From contig NZ_FIZW01000002.1 of NCBI RefSeq assembly GCF_900059565.1, positions 1,228,501 to 1,292,500 on the forward strand: a stretch of DNA of 64,000 nucleotides, given 5' to 3'. A program made the position numbers and the translations under genes. Every line of letters starts with the position of its first letter. Position 1 is the first letter of the stretch. Positions 34,412 through 45,400 of the stretch are shown piece after piece. The DNA comes from Murdochiella massiliensis. Its GTDB lineage: Bacteria > Bacillota > Clostridia > Tissierellales > Peptoniphilaceae. The notes beneath the pieces were generated by a model that searched no databases, had not been told where the DNA came from, and worked only from the letters and a program-made list of their open reading frames with translations.

Positions 34412-36391
34412 ATGAACTTTTTAGCGATTATTGCCATTATTGTTGGCGCGGCCGCGATCGCGCTGGCCATGATGAAGCTGCAAATCATTCAGCGGCTTCC
34501 TGCTGGAACAAAGGAGATGACGCACATCGCGAGCCTTAACCGCGCCGGTGCTTTCGCATTTTTGCGTCGAGAGTATACGGTGATCGCCGCCTTAATGGTG
34601 GTGGTTTTTCTCGCAATCGGTTTCGGCCTCAGCTCCTGGTCTACGGCCATTTGTTTCCTGATTGGCGCCGTTTTCTCGATGCTTGCCGGCTTCATTGGAA
34701 TGAATGCGGCAACGTTGGCGAACGTGCGCACGACGAACGCGGCGGCAACGAAGGGGATCAACGAAGCGCTGCAGGTAGCGTTTTTCAGCGGTTCTGTTAT
34801 GGGGCTGGTGGTTGTCGGTCTCGGCGCTATTGGCGTCAGCCTTTTCTATCTCATTTTCCATGATGCCAGCATTGTCATGGGCTTCAGCCTTGGCGCCTCC
34901 TTTGTGGCGCTGTTTGCTCGTGTGGGCGGCGGCATATACACGAAGGCTGCAGATGTCGGCGCCGACCTGGTTGGTAAAGTCGAGGCGGGCATTCCGGAAG
35001 ATGATCCGCGCAACCCCGCTGTTATTGCAGATAACGTCGGCGACAACGTCGGCGACGTTGCCGGTATGGGCGCAGACCTGTTTGAATCCTATGTTGGTGC
35101 TATCTTGTCGGCGCTTACTCTCGGTACGCTGGCTTTCCAGGAAAAAGGCGTGCAGTATGCGCTGACCTTAGTGTTCTGCGGGTTGATTTCCGCCATCGTG
35201 GGCATTCAATCGGTTCGCGGTTCGGATAATCCGCAGCGTTCGCTGAATCTGGGCACTTTGTATTCGTCCGCTATTCTTTTGGTTACCTCTTTGCTGTTCA
35301 GCTTCATCGTATTCGGAGAAGTACGTCCGTTCATTCCGGTTCTTTGCGGCATCGCCGTCGGCTTGGGTATTTCCAAAATTACCGAAGTTTACACATCGGA
35401 AACTTTTCCGTTCGTGAAAAAGATTGCCAAAGAATCCACCACCGGATCCGCAACGAATATCATTGCCGGTCTTTCGGTAGGAATGAACTCCACTGCAATT
35501 CCTATTCTCCTGATTGCGCTCGGTATTATCGTTTCCTTCATGGGCATGAACGGCATGGGAACGAACGCCGGTCTTTATGCCATTTCCTTAGCCGCTCTGG
35601 GTATGTTGGCCACTTGCGCTATGACGATTGCGGTTGATGCCTATGGTCCGGTAGCGGATAATGCCGGCGGCATTGCCGAAATGACGGCTTTACCGGAAAA
35701 CGTCCGTGCCATTACGGACAAACTTGATTCTGTAGGAAATACCACCGCTGCCATCGGAAAGGGCTTTGCCATCGGGTCTGCAGCGTTAACTGCACTTTCT
35801 CTGTTTGCTTCTTATACGCAACATGCACAACTTTCGACTTTGGATGTTACGCAGCCGCAAGTGATTGCCGGTGCGTTTATCGGCGGTATGCTACCGTTCC
35901 TGTTCAGTGCGCTGACGATGAATGCCGTCGGCGATGCGGCCAATGCGATGGTCGAAGAAGTGCGCGAACAATTCCGTAAGAGCCCGGGCATTATGCAGGG
36001 GACAGCTAATCCGGATTACGGTCGTTGCATTGATATTTCGACGCAGGCTTCCTTGCGAAAAATGATTCTTCCGGGCTTGTTAGCGGTTGCCGCTCCCCTT
36101 TTGGTGGGTATGCTCATTGGTGTCGAAGCGCTCGGCGGCCTTCTGGTCGGCGCGCTGATTACCGGTGTTTTGCTGGCCATCATGATGGCCAATGCCGGCG
36201 GTGCCTGGGATAATGCTAAAAAATACATCGAAACGGGTGTTTATGGCGGAAAGGGCAGCGATGCCCATAAAGCGGCCGTCACCGGCGATACGGTCGGCGA
36301 TCCGTTCAAAGATACGTCCGGTCCGTCCATCAATATTCTGATTAAACTGATGACGACGGTATCGCTGATTTTCCTGCCGCTGTTCTTGTAA
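34412..36391 (+). CDS. hppA: Membrane-bound ion-pumping pyrophosphatase
   Basis: It couples hydrolysis of pyrophosphate to H+ or Na+ export. The 659-residue protein has about 16 hydrophobic helices and the substrate motif [20 protein letters not shown] near residues 175-194, then [20 protein letters not shown]. The later [16 protein letters not shown] block has Ala where potassium-independent enzymes have Lys, so a K+-dependent type is expected; H+ versus Na+ cannot be settled by eye. GGAGG stands six bases before ATG 34412. It recycles the pyrophosphate of biosynthesis as ion gradient, useful for a fermenting anaerobe. Confidence 0.96.
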   Translation: MNFLAIIAIIVGAAAIALAMMKLQIIQRLPAGTKEMTHIASLNRAGAFAFLRREYTVIAALMVVVFLAIGFGLSSWSTAICFLIGAVFSMLAGFIGMNAATLANVRTTNAAATKGINEALQVAFFSGSVMGLVVVGLGAIGVSLFYLIFHDASIVMGFSLGASFVALFARVGGGIYTKAADVGADLVGKVEAGIPEDDPRNPAVIADNVGDNVGDVAGMGADLFESYVGAILSALTLGTLAFQEKGVQYALTLVFCGLISAIVGIQSVRGSDNPQRSLNLGTLYSSAILLVTSLLFSFIVFGEVRPFIPVLCGIAVGLGISKITEVYTSETFPFVKKIAKESTTGSATNIIAGLSVGMNSTAIPILLIALGIIVSFMGMNGMGTNAGLYAISLAALGMLATCAMTIAVDAYGPVADNAGGIAEMTALPENVRAITDKLDSVGNTTAAIGKGFAIGSAALTALSLFASYTQHAQLSTLDVTQPQVIAGAFIGGMLPFLFSALTMNAVGDAANAMVEEVREQFRKSPGIMQGTANPDYGRCIDISTQASLRKMILPGLLAVAAPLLVGMLIGVEALGGLLVGALITGVLLAIMMANAGGAWDNAKKYIETGVYGGKGSDAHKAAVTGDTVGDPFKDTSGPSINILIKLMTTVSLIFLPLFL

Positions 36392-36401
36392 GATTTTACA
36401 A

Positions 36402-36453
36402 AATGGCGTAAAAATGGCGTACAGAATGGCGTGAAAATGGCGCAGAAATGGCG
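36402..36453. repeat. Short phased repeat (ATGGCG every 11-12 bp)
   Basis: ATGGCG recurs at 36403, 36414, 36426, 36437 and 36448 within (A)AAATGGCGTA-like units, spacing 11, 12, 11 and 11 bp, just after the hppA stop. No terminator is evident between hppA and ychF; the repeat fills that gap. Confidence 0.85.
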
Positions 36454-36509
36454 TAAAACGCCGAAGGGAACGCTCGGAGCCCTTGAAAATAAAGGAGTTG
36501 TAAGAAAAT

Positions 36510-37604
36510 ATGAAATTAGGTATCGTCGGTTTGCCGAACGTCGGGAAATCTACGCTTTTTAATGCGATAACCCATGCCGGCGTGCCGGCGGAAAACTACC
36601 CTTTTAATACGATAGAGCCCAATATCGGCCTGGTGGAGGTGCCGGATGAGCGCCTTCATGTTCTGGCGGAGCGTTTTTCATCGAAGAAAGTCATTCCGGC
36701 GGTCATCGAATTTTACGATATCGCCGGCTTGGTGCGTGGAGCGAGCAAAGGAGAAGGCCTTGGAAATAAATTTCTGGGCGATATCCGCACGTGCGAAGCC
36801 ATCGTCGAGGTGTTGCGCTGCTTCGAAGACGAGAATGTGACGCATGTCGACGGCTCCGTAGATCCTTTGCGCGACATTGAAACCATCAACCTGGAGCTTA
36901 TCCTGTCGGATTTGGAACAGATCGACCGCATTCTGGTCAAAAAAGAGAAGCAGGCGAAAGCGGATAAAGAAGTGCGTCCCGAGGTAGATCTTTTGCAGCG
37001 CATTAAGGCAGTGTTGGAAGAGGGTCGATCGGCGCGTGTCCTGGAGCTCAATGACGAAGAAAAGAAGCTGCTCAGCTCCTATCAGCTGTTGTCGGTGAAG
37101 CCAGTGATCTATGTGGCCAATGTCGCGGAAGAAGACTGTGCAGATGACGGTGCAACAAACGAGAACGTGCAAAAGATCCGTGATTTCGCTCGAACGGAAC
37201 AGGCTCGCGTGGTAGTGATTTCCGCCAAAACCGAGGCGGAAATTGCACAATTGGATGAAGAAGAGCGTGCCGAATTTTTGGCTATGATGGGGTTCAGCCA
37301 GTCGGGACTGGATCGGCTCATCGTCGCATCCTATGATCTTTTGGGTTTGATGTCTTTTCTCACTACGGGAGAGGATGAATCGCGTGCCTGGACGATTGCA
37401 AAGGGGACGAGCGCTTGGGAAGCGGCCGGAAAAATTCATTCGGATATTCAGCGCGGGTTCATTCGCGCCGAGATTTTCTCCTATACGGATTTTATGGAAG
37501 CTGGCTCCATGGCGGCAATTCGCGAATCGGGGAAATTGCGCTTGGAAGGAAAAGAGTACATCATGCGCGATGGAGACATTGTGCATTTCCGCTTTAATGT
37601 ATAA
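36510..37604 (+). CDS. ychF: Redox-regulated ribosome-binding ATPase YchF
   Basis: The 364-residue Obg-family protein prefers ATP and binds ribosomes. It has G1 GLPNVGKST at residues 6-14, the switch region [20 protein letters not shown] near 70, a coiled-coil insert (about 130-190) and a C-terminal TGS domain ending [16 protein letters not shown]. This is the standard length and order. AAAGGAG precedes ATG. Aminopeptidase P follows 60 bp later. Confidence 0.96.
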   Translation: MKLGIVGLPNVGKSTLFNAITHAGVPAENYPFNTIEPNIGLVEVPDERLHVLAERFSSKKVIPAVIEFYDIAGLVRGASKGEGLGNKFLGDIRTCEAIVEVLRCFEDENVTHVDGSVDPLRDIETINLELILSDLEQIDRILVKKEKQAKADKEVRPEVDLLQRIKAVLEEGRSARVLELNDEEKKLLSSYQLLSVKPVIYVANVAEEDCADDGATNENVQKIRDFARTEQARVVVISAKTEAEIAQLDEEERAEFLAMMGFSQSGLDRLIVASYDLLGLMSFLTTGEDESRAWTIAKGTSAWEAAGKIHSDIQRGFIRAEIFSYTDFMEAGSMAAIRESGKLRLEGKEYIMRDGDIVHFRFNV

Positions 37605-37664
37605 CGTTGATTAGACGGCGAAATGTCGGCCGTGGATTTTGCCGATACGGCAGAAAGGAGCATT

Positions 37665-39461
37665 ATGACGATCACAGAACGCTTGGATGCCTTGCGCAAG
37701 AAAATGGCACAACGAGACTTGGAAGCGTACATCGTTCCTACAGCAGACCCGCACCAATCGGAATACGTGCCGGATTATTATAAAACGCGCGTTTTTATGA
37801 GTGGATTCACAGGCTCCGCCGGCACACTGGTGGTAACCAGAAACGAAGCCGGTCTTTGGACCGACAGTCGTTATTTTCTGCAGGCTGAGCAGCAGCTGAA
37901 GGGATCGGGAATCACCCTCTATCGCATGGGAATCGATCAGAAGATGGAAGATTTCCTGCGGGAGAAGGTCTCTCCTTTTGGGAAAATCGGCTTTGACGGA
38001 ATGTGCTTCTCGGTTTCACGCTATCGTAAGCTGGCAGAGGCCATGGGTAAACGCGTTCTGGTTATTGATGTCGACTATATTGCCGACATATGGACCGATC
38101 GTCCGGAACTGCCTTCAAGACAGGCATTTTTCCTGGACAAGACGTATTCCGGCGCCACGATCGAGGAGAAATTGCGCATTCTGCGCTTTATGCTACGCGA
38201 TCGCGATTGCGATTATACCTTTATCAGCGGCCTGGATGATATCGCGTATCTTTACAATATTCGCGGGTATGACGTGGAAGACACCCCGGTGGTATTGAGC
38301 TACGCTCTCGTTTCGGAAGACGAAGCCAAGCTCTTTGTGAACATGGAAAAGATAACCCCGGAAATTCAGACGAACTTGGCGGAAGCCGGCGTTGAGATCT
38401 TAGATTACGATTCGATTGGATCCGCTTTGGCGGAAATTGCCGGACAGAAGATCGTGTATCTCGACCCCGACTATACGAGCATTACGCTTTTCCGTTGCCT
38501 GCGTGAAAACGTGAAGATTCAGCAGGGAACAAACCTCACCTCGCTGATGAAGGCCATCAAAAACGAAACCGAAATTTCCAACATGAAAGAGGCATACATT
38601 AAAGACGGTGTCGCGTTGGTCAAGTTCTTCAACTGGGTGGAAACCGGCGCACCGTCACGTTCGGTTAATGAGCGTGCGGCGGTACGCAAATTGCATGAAT
38701 TGCGTGCGGAGCAGAAGAATTTCCTGATGGACAGCTTCGGCGCAATCATTGGCTACGGGCCCAATGCGGCGATTGTTCATTATGATCCGATGCTGAGCAA
38801 AACCACCGCCACCATTGAACCCAAGGGGATGCTGCTGGTGGATAGCGGCGGTCATTATCTGGAAGGCACGACGGACATTACCCGAACCGTAGCTATGGGG
38901 CAGGTGACTGACGAGGAACGTGAAGATTACACGTTGGTGTTGAAGGCGCATATTGCCGGCATGACGGCCGTTTTTCCGAAGGGAACGCCGGGCATCTACG
39001 TTTCTTCTCTTGCCATGTCTCCACTGTATCAGGCGAAAAAGACCTATTTCCACGGCACAGGCCACGGCGTGGGTCACATTTTGGCTGTCCACGAAGGTCC
39101 GCAGTCGTTTACAAATGTTCCGAGAGGGGGCGGCATTGTCGAGTTGGCTCCGGGCATGGTCACCTCGATGGAACCGGGCCTCTACATTGCCGGCAAACAC
39201 GGCATTCGCATCGAATCCATCACGCTCTGCGTAGAGAAGGAAACGAACGAGTTCGGCACATGGTATGCCCTGGAGGCTTTGACCTGGGTGCCCATCGATA
39301 CGCGACCGGTTAATGTGGACATGCTTACGGATGACGAGCTGCAATGGCTTAACGAGTACAACGCTACGTGCTACGAAAAACTTTCTCCGCATCTGGAAGA
39401 CGAAGACCTCCACTACCTGTCTGCACGCTGCAAGCCGCTTGAACGCGAGACGAGGGAATGA
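37665..39461 (+). CDS. Xaa-Pro aminopeptidase (M24B), long form
   Basis: It removes an N-terminal residue before proline. The 598-residue product has the three-domain layout of long aminopeptidase P: two creatinase-like N-terminal domains (about 1-310) and the pita-bread catalytic domain. Metal ligands are visible in LVDSGGHYLEGTTDITRTVA (two Asp), FHGTGHGVGHILAVHEGPQS (His), SMEPGLY and IRIES (Glu). No signal peptide, so cytoplasmic. GAAAGGAG lies before ATG 37665; the upstream open frame lacks a ribosome site. It overlaps uvrC by 4 bp. Confidence 0.94.
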   Translation: MTITERLDALRKKMAQRDLEAYIVPTADPHQSEYVPDYYKTRVFMSGFTGSAGTLVVTRNEAGLWTDSRYFLQAEQQLKGSGITLYRMGIDQKMEDFLREKVSPFGKIGFDGMCFSVSRYRKLAEAMGKRVLVIDVDYIADIWTDRPELPSRQAFFLDKTYSGATIEEKLRILRFMLRDRDCDYTFISGLDDIAYLYNIRGYDVEDTPVVLSYALVSEDEAKLFVNMEKITPEIQTNLAEAGVEILDYDSIGSALAEIAGQKIVYLDPDYTSITLFRCLRENVKIQQGTNLTSLMKAIKNETEISNMKEAYIKDGVALVKFFNWVETGAPSRSVNERAAVRKLHELRAEQKNFLMDSFGAIIGYGPNAAIVHYDPMLSKTTATIEPKGMLLVDSGGHYLEGTTDITRTVAMGQVTDEEREDYTLVLKAHIAGMTAVFPKGTPGIYVSSLAMSPLYQAKKTYFHGTGHGVGHILAVHEGPQSFTNVPRGGGIVELAPGMVTSMEPGLYIAGKHGIRIESITLCVEKETNEFGTWYALEALTWVPIDTRPVNVDMLTDDELQWLNEYNATCYEKLSPHLEDEDLHYLSARCKPLERETRE

Positions 39462-41335
39462 AGGATTTTTCCGAGGAACTGAAACGCGTGCCGGAATCGC
39501 CGGGTGTATATCTGATGCGCGATGCCCACAATGTCATCATTTATGTGGGAAAGGCTATTTCGCTGCGCCGGCGTGTGCGTTCTTATTTCACGCCCTCCTC
39601 CCATGGCAAGAGCCCAAAAGTGCTTGCCATGGTGGAGCACGTGGATCATTTTGAATACATCGTTGTGGACAATGAGGTAGAAGCGCTGGTATTGGAATCT
39701 AATTTCATCAAACAGCACCGGCCGCATTACAACATTCTGCTTCGCGACGACAAGCAATATCCCTATATCTGTATTCCGCAGGAACGTTATCCGCGCCTTC
39801 TTAAAGTGCGGCAGGTAAAATCGGACGGCGCAAAATACTTCGGCCCGTTTCCGAACGCCTATGCCGTCAATGACACCATCCGTCTTTTTCAGCGCCTTTT
39901 CGGTCTGCGCACCTGCCGTCTTGATTTCGATCGTGGTGCGCGTCTGAAAAGGCCTTGTCTCAATTATGACTTGGGGCAGTGTCCCGCGCCTTGTGTGGGC
40001 TTGGCGAACGAAGAGGACTACCTGGAACAGGTGCATCAGGTGGAAGAAGTGCTCAAAGGAAACGACCGGACGATTCGCACACAGTGGACACAGGAGATGG
40101 TTGCGGCATCCGAGGCGCTTGACTATGAACGGGCGGCGCGCTTTCGGGATGCGCTTTACAATCTCGATGCTCTGCAGGAAAAACAGAAGGTGACGTTGGC
40201 GCGAGGAAAAGATGCGGACGTGATTGCCATGGCTCGCAGCGGTGCGCAGGTGATTATGCAGGTCTTTTTCGTTCGCGGCGGAAAGGTCGTGGATCGACGC
40301 ACCTTTCGGATTCAGGAAGAATACCAGGAGGAAGAAAAAGCGATCCTGGCTTCCTTTCTAAAACAGTTTTATCTGGACGCGACATACATTCCGGGCGAAC
40401 TCTTTTTAGCGGTGATGCCCGAGGAGGAAACGGCCATTGCCGCGTTCCTGAGCGAGCGAAAAGGACGCGCAGTGCAATTGCGGGTGCCGAAACGAGGCGA
40501 TAAGCTGGCTCTTCTGCGCACGGCGCAGGCCAATGCCGAGGAGCAACTAACGAAAGCGCTTGCGCGCGAGGAGCGAAAAGAGCGTAACAAGGATGCAGGG
40601 ATTCGCGCATTAGAAACCATTGTCGGCCGCGAACTTTCCCGTGTCGAGGCGTATGACGTATCCAATGTTTCCGGGGTACAGAACGTCGGAGCGATGGTGG
40701 TCTTTCATCGGGAACGCAAAGAGCCGAAGGAATACCGCAAGTTCAAAATTCAAAGCGTGGAAGGCAGTGATGATTACGCCTCACAGCGCGAAATGCTTTC
40801 CCGGCGATTTGCTCACGGCTTGCGTGACCGAGCCGAAGGAAAAACCAATACCGGATTCGGCGTTTTGCCTTCCGTCATCCTGATGGATGGAGGAAAAGGG
40901 CATGTGCACGTGGCGGAGGATGTGCTTCGCGCACAAAATCTGGATATTCCCGTTGTCGGCATGGTCAAAGACGATCGCCATGTGACCCGTGCTCTGTTTT
41001 ATAAGGAACGGGAGTGGGAACTCGATACCCGTTCGCCGCTGTATCATTTTCTTTATGTTGTACAGGAAGAAGTGCATCGGTTTGCGATTACGTATCACAG
41101 ACGGCTGCGCTCCGGTGCCATGACACAATCCGCCTTGGACGGCATTGCAGGAATCGGCAAGAAGCGCCGCACGGCCTTGCTTCGTGCCTTCGGATCCATC
41201 GAAAAGATCAAGGATGCGTCGGTGGAGGATCTTTCCGCGGTCGAAGGGATGACCCATTCCGCAGCGCAGTCGGTTTGGGACTATTTTCAACACGAAGCAA
41301 AACGGAAGTCGGGCGATGAGCAGAAAGAGGAGTAA
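39458..41335 (+). CDS. uvrC: Excinuclease ABC subunit C
   Basis: UvrC makes both incisions in nucleotide excision repair. The 625-residue protein has the GIY-YIG domain (SPGVYLMRDAHNVIIYVGKA, residues 14-33), a cysteine cluster (C-x-C in PCLNYDLGQCPAPC near 167-180), the UVR domain that binds UvrB (EALDYERAARFRDAL near 220), the RNase H-like 5' nuclease (AYDVSNVSG near 398) and a C-terminal double helix-hairpin-helix. ATGA overlap with aminopeptidase P and a 2-bp gap to hprK point to one transcript. Confidence 0.96.
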   Translation: MKDFSEELKRVPESPGVYLMRDAHNVIIYVGKAISLRRRVRSYFTPSSHGKSPKVLAMVEHVDHFEYIVVDNEVEALVLESNFIKQHRPHYNILLRDDKQYPYICIPQERYPRLLKVRQVKSDGAKYFGPFPNAYAVNDTIRLFQRLFGLRTCRLDFDRGARLKRPCLNYDLGQCPAPCVGLANEEDYLEQVHQVEEVLKGNDRTIRTQWTQEMVAASEALDYERAARFRDALYNLDALQEKQKVTLARGKDADVIAMARSGAQVIMQVFFVRGGKVVDRRTFRIQEEYQEEEKAILASFLKQFYLDATYIPGELFLAVMPEEETAIAAFLSERKGRAVQLRVPKRGDKLALLRTAQANAEEQLTKALAREERKERNKDAGIRALETIVGRELSRVEAYDVSNVSGVQNVGAMVVFHRERKEPKEYRKFKIQSVEGSDDYASQREMLSRRFAHGLRDRAEGKTNTGFGVLPSVILMDGGKGHVHVAEDVLRAQNLDIPVVGMVKDDRHVTRALFYKEREWELDTRSPLYHFLYVVQEEVHRFAITYHRRLRSGAMTQSALDGIAGIGKKRRTALLRAFGSIEKIKDASVEDLSAVEGMTHSAAQSVWDYFQHEAKRKSGDEQKEE

Positions 41336-41337
41336 TC

Positions 41338-42291
41338 ATGGAGAGCGAAAATCGAACCGTAAAATTGGCCGAACTGGTGGAGAAGACCGGGTTGGAAGTG
41401 GTGTCGCGCTCGACAGATTATGATGACATCATCATCAAGGGCGCGGATGTTAACCGCCCGGGTCTACAACTTGCGGGCTTCATGGAGAATTTTCCCTGGG
41501 GACGCCTACAGATTATCGGCCGGGTAGAATACATTTACTATATGCAGCTTTCTCCGCAGCTGCGCTATGAGCGTTTCCGGGGGCTTTTTTCCTATCCCAT
41601 TCCGGCGCTCATTTACTCCTATGATCAGGCGATCACCGACGATATTTTGGACTTAGCCGATTATTACAACAAGACGATTTTGCGCACGCCGCTGCAAACG
41701 ACAAAGCTGGTTGCGAAAATGAATCAGGAACTGGAAAAATTGCTGGCACCGCGCACAACCGTGCATGCCGGATTAATGGATGTTTTCGGTACGGGCGTGC
41801 TCATTCGAGGCAAGAGCGCCGTAGGAAAGTCGGAAACCGGGTTGGATTTGCTTATTCGGGGACATCGTCTTGTAGCGGATGACGTGGTGGAACTGACGCG
41901 TGTGGACAACAGCTTGATCGGACAGGCCCCGGAGAACATTCGGCATTACATGGAGATTCGCGGTCTCGGGATTTTGGATATTCGCCGTCTCTACGGCATC
42001 GGCTCGGTAAAGGAAGAAACGGAAATCGAGCTGGTGATTATGCTTGAGGACTGGCAGGACGAGAAAGAATACGATCGTCTCGGCATTGCGGATGAATATA
42101 CCGAAATTTTAGGCGTTCGTCTTCCGGCGATTACCGTGCCGGTGAAACCGGGACGAAATCTCGGCATGATTATCGAAGTGGCGGTGCGCAACAACCGTCT
42201 CAAACAAATGGGATATAACGCCGCATTGGAGTTAAACAATCGCCTGATTGAAGAATCAAACCGCCAGGCGCGCGAAGAGGGCGTGCAATAG
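41338..42291 (+). CDS. hprK: HPr kinase/phosphorylase
   Basis: It phosphorylates Ser-46 of HPr and is the sensor of Gram-positive carbon catabolite control. The 317-residue product has the N-terminal sensor-like domain, Walker A GKSAVGKS at 158-165 and the family signature LVADDVVELTRV near 178, with MEIRGLGILDIRRLYG near 205. Length is standard. It begins 2 bp after the uvrC stop. No HPr or PTS gene is in the window. Confidence 0.95.
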   Translation: MESENRTVKLAELVEKTGLEVVSRSTDYDDIIIKGADVNRPGLQLAGFMENFPWGRLQIIGRVEYIYYMQLSPQLRYERFRGLFSYPIPALIYSYDQAITDDILDLADYYNKTILRTPLQTTKLVAKMNQELEKLLAPRTTVHAGLMDVFGTGVLIRGKSAVGKSETGLDLLIRGHRLVADDVVELTRVDNSLIGQAPENIRHYMEIRGLGILDIRRLYGIGSVKEETEIELVIMLEDWQDEKEYDRLGIADEYTEILGVRLPAITVPVKPGRNLGMIIEVAVRNNRLKQMGYNAALELNNRLIEESNRQAREEGVQ

Positions 42292-42377
42292 GGTCGTGCA
42301 GAAATCGGGAAAGCGGTGGGAAATCGCGGAAAATGGCACACAAATGAGCAGGAAGCGGATGCATATTGGGCGGAAGT

Positions 42378-42406
42378 TTGACGGAAGAACGGCTTTATTT
42401 TATACT
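42378..42406 (+). promoter_or_regulatory. Promoter of the pyruvate:ferredoxin oxidoreductase gene
   Basis: TTGACG (42378-42383) and TATACT (42401-42406) with a 17-bp spacer, close to consensus, 84 bp before the start codon. A strong promoter suits this abundant enzyme. Confidence 0.85.
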
Positions 42407-42489
42407 TTAAGATAGTTCAAAAAGATGGAGAACAGTGGGGATTTCCCCAGAAAACGGCAGGATGGCCGCACAGAAAGTCAGGAGAAACT

Positions 42490-45400
42490 ATGGTCCAAAA
42501 ATTCAAAACAATGGATGGCAACGAAGCTGCCGCCTATGTTTCGTACGCGTTTACGGAAGTGGCGACGATCTATCCGATCACCCCTTCGTCCCCGATGCCG
42601 GAGCACGTCGATACTTGGGCAGCCAATGGGATGAACAACATTTTCGGCAAACCGGTGCATGTGGTGGAGATGCAGTCCGAAGCCGGTGCGGCGGGCGCTG
42701 TACACGGTTCTCTTGCCGCCGGTGCGCTGACGAGCACCTATACGGCTTCACAGGGTTTATTGCTGATGATTCCGGATATGTATAAGATTGCGGGTGAGAA
42801 TCTGCCGGGCGTTTTCCATGTGGCTGCACGTGCTGTAGCCAGCCATGCGCTCTCTATTTACGGTGATCATTCCGACATCAACTCGGCGCGCATGACCGGC
42901 TTCGCATTCCTTTGCTCAAGCTCCGTACAGGAAGTCATGGATCTGGGTGCGGTAGCGCATTTGAGCGCTATTGAGGGTTCTCTGCCGTTCTGCCATTTCT
43001 TTGACGGCTTCCGTACATCACATGAAATTAACAAAGTCGCGGTTTGGGATTTCAAAGATTTGGATGATATGGTGGATCACAAGGCAATTCAGGCGTTCCG
43101 TGATCGTTCGATGAATCCGAATCGTCCGAAGACGATGGGCACCTCCCAGTCGCCGGATATTTTCTTCCAGAACCTGGAAGCCTCGAACCGTTTCTACGAA
43201 GACATTATCCCCATCGTGGAAAAGAACATGAAAAAGGTCTCCGAAAAGACCGGTCGCTCCTATCATCTGTTTGATTACTACGGCGATCCCGAAGCGGAAA
43301 ACGTCGTGGTGCTGATGGGCTCCGCCTGCGAGGCCATGGAAGAGGTCATTGATGCTGAGGCGGAAAAGGGAAACAAGCTCGGCATGGTTAAGGTACGTCT
43401 CTATCGTCCGTTCAGCCGCAAACACTTCCTTGAAGCGTTGCCGAAGAACGTGAAGAAGATTGCCGTTCTGGACCGCACGAAAGAAAAGGGTGCGCTGGGT
43501 GAACCGCTTTATATGGATGTTCGTGCTGCGCTTTACGATTCGGATATTCATCCGCTGGTCGTCGGCGGACGCTACGGCATGGGCTCTAAGGACACGATTC
43601 CGACGCATCTTCTTGCGGTATTCCGCAACCTGGAAAAAGATGAACCCAAGAACCACTTCACCATCTCCATTGAAGATGATGTGACCAATCTTTCCCTGGA
43701 TCAGTCGGAAATTTTACACATTCGTGAAGAGGGAACCACACGTTGCAAATTCTGGGGCTTCGGCTCCGACGGTACGGTCGGCGCCAACAAACAGGCCATT
43801 AAGATTATCGGCGACAACACCGATCAGAACGCGCAAGGATATTTCTTCTACGACTCGAAGAAATCCGGCGGTTTGACCATTTCGCATCTGCGCTTCGGCA
43901 AGAATAAGATTCGTTCCACCTATCTTTTGGATGAAGCGGATTTTGTCTCCTGCTCAAAACAGGCGTATGTCCATCAATACGATCTGCTCCGTGGCCTTAA
44001 ACAGGGCGGCGTGTTTATGCTCAACTGTACATGGACGAAGGACGAATTGGAAACACATCTTCCGGGACAGATGAAGCGCTATTTAGCTGAAAAGGACATT
44101 CAGTTCTATATCATTAATGCCTCCAAACTGGCGCAGGATATCGGCCTGGGCAATCGCACCAACATGATTATTCAATCGGCGTTCTTCAAACTTTCGGGTG
44201 TTCTGCCTATTGATGAAGCGGTTGCGCATTTGAAGGATTCCATCGTTAAAGCCTACGGCCATAAGGGTGATGACGTTGTGAACATGAATAACAAAGCGGT
44301 TGACCTGGGCATTGAAGCGCTCGAGAAGGTGGACATTCCGGCCGCTTGGGCGAATGCCGAGGACGAGGCAGTAGATCTTTCGGGTACGCCCGACTTCTTT
44401 AAGAAAGTGGTTCGCCCGATGCTTCGCAACGAAGGTGATGATCTTCCGGTTTCCGCTTTTGTCGGACGTGAAGATGGACACTGGGATGCCGGTACTTCGC
44501 AATACGAGAAGCGCGGCATTGCCCTCTATGTTCCGGAATGGCAGATTGACAACTGTATCCAGTGTAACCAGTGCGCGTATGTTTGCCCGCACGCAGTCAT
44601 CCGTCCGTTCCTGTTAAATGAAGAAGACCAGAAGAACGCGCCGGAGGGCTTTGTTTCCAAGAAAGCCATTGGCAAGGGAATGGAAGGACTCAACTTCCGC
44701 ATTCAGGTTTCTCAGCTGGACTGCACGGGCTGCGGAAACTGCGCGGATGTCTGCCCGGCCAAGACCAAGGCGCTTGTCATGAAGCCGTTCGAAGAGCAAT
44801 ATGAAGCACAAAAGGGCTTCTGGGAATATGCGCATGAGAAGGTGGGCTATAAAGAAGATGTTATGCCGGATACCACGGTCAAGGGATCACAGTTCAAACA
44901 ATCCCTGTTGGAGTTCTCCGGCGCCTGCGCAGGCTGTGGCGAAACGCCGTATGCACGTCTTTTGACGCAGCTCTTCGGTGACCGTATGCTCATCGCAAAC
45001 GCAACCGGATGCTCCTCCATTTGGGGCGCTTCGGCACCGTCTTCACCGTATACGGTCGATGCCAACGGCTGCGGTCCGACATGGGGCAACTCGCTCTTTG
45101 AGGACGCTGCGGAATATGGCTATGGTATGTTGCTGGCGACGGAATCCAACCGCGATCTGGTGGAAACCAAGATGAAACAATTCCTTGATTTGCAGATTGA
45201 CTCGCCACTTAACGACCTGTTTAAGACTTGGATGGAAGACAAGGGTGACTATCGCGCCTCGAAAGCCGCTACGGCTGACATCTTGGAGGCAGCCAAGGCC
45301 GGCGTGAACAATGCCGAGGGACAAAAACTCCTCGATGAAATTGTGGATCTTAAAGATTACATGACCAAGAAGTCGCAGTGGATCTTTGGTGGCGATGGTT

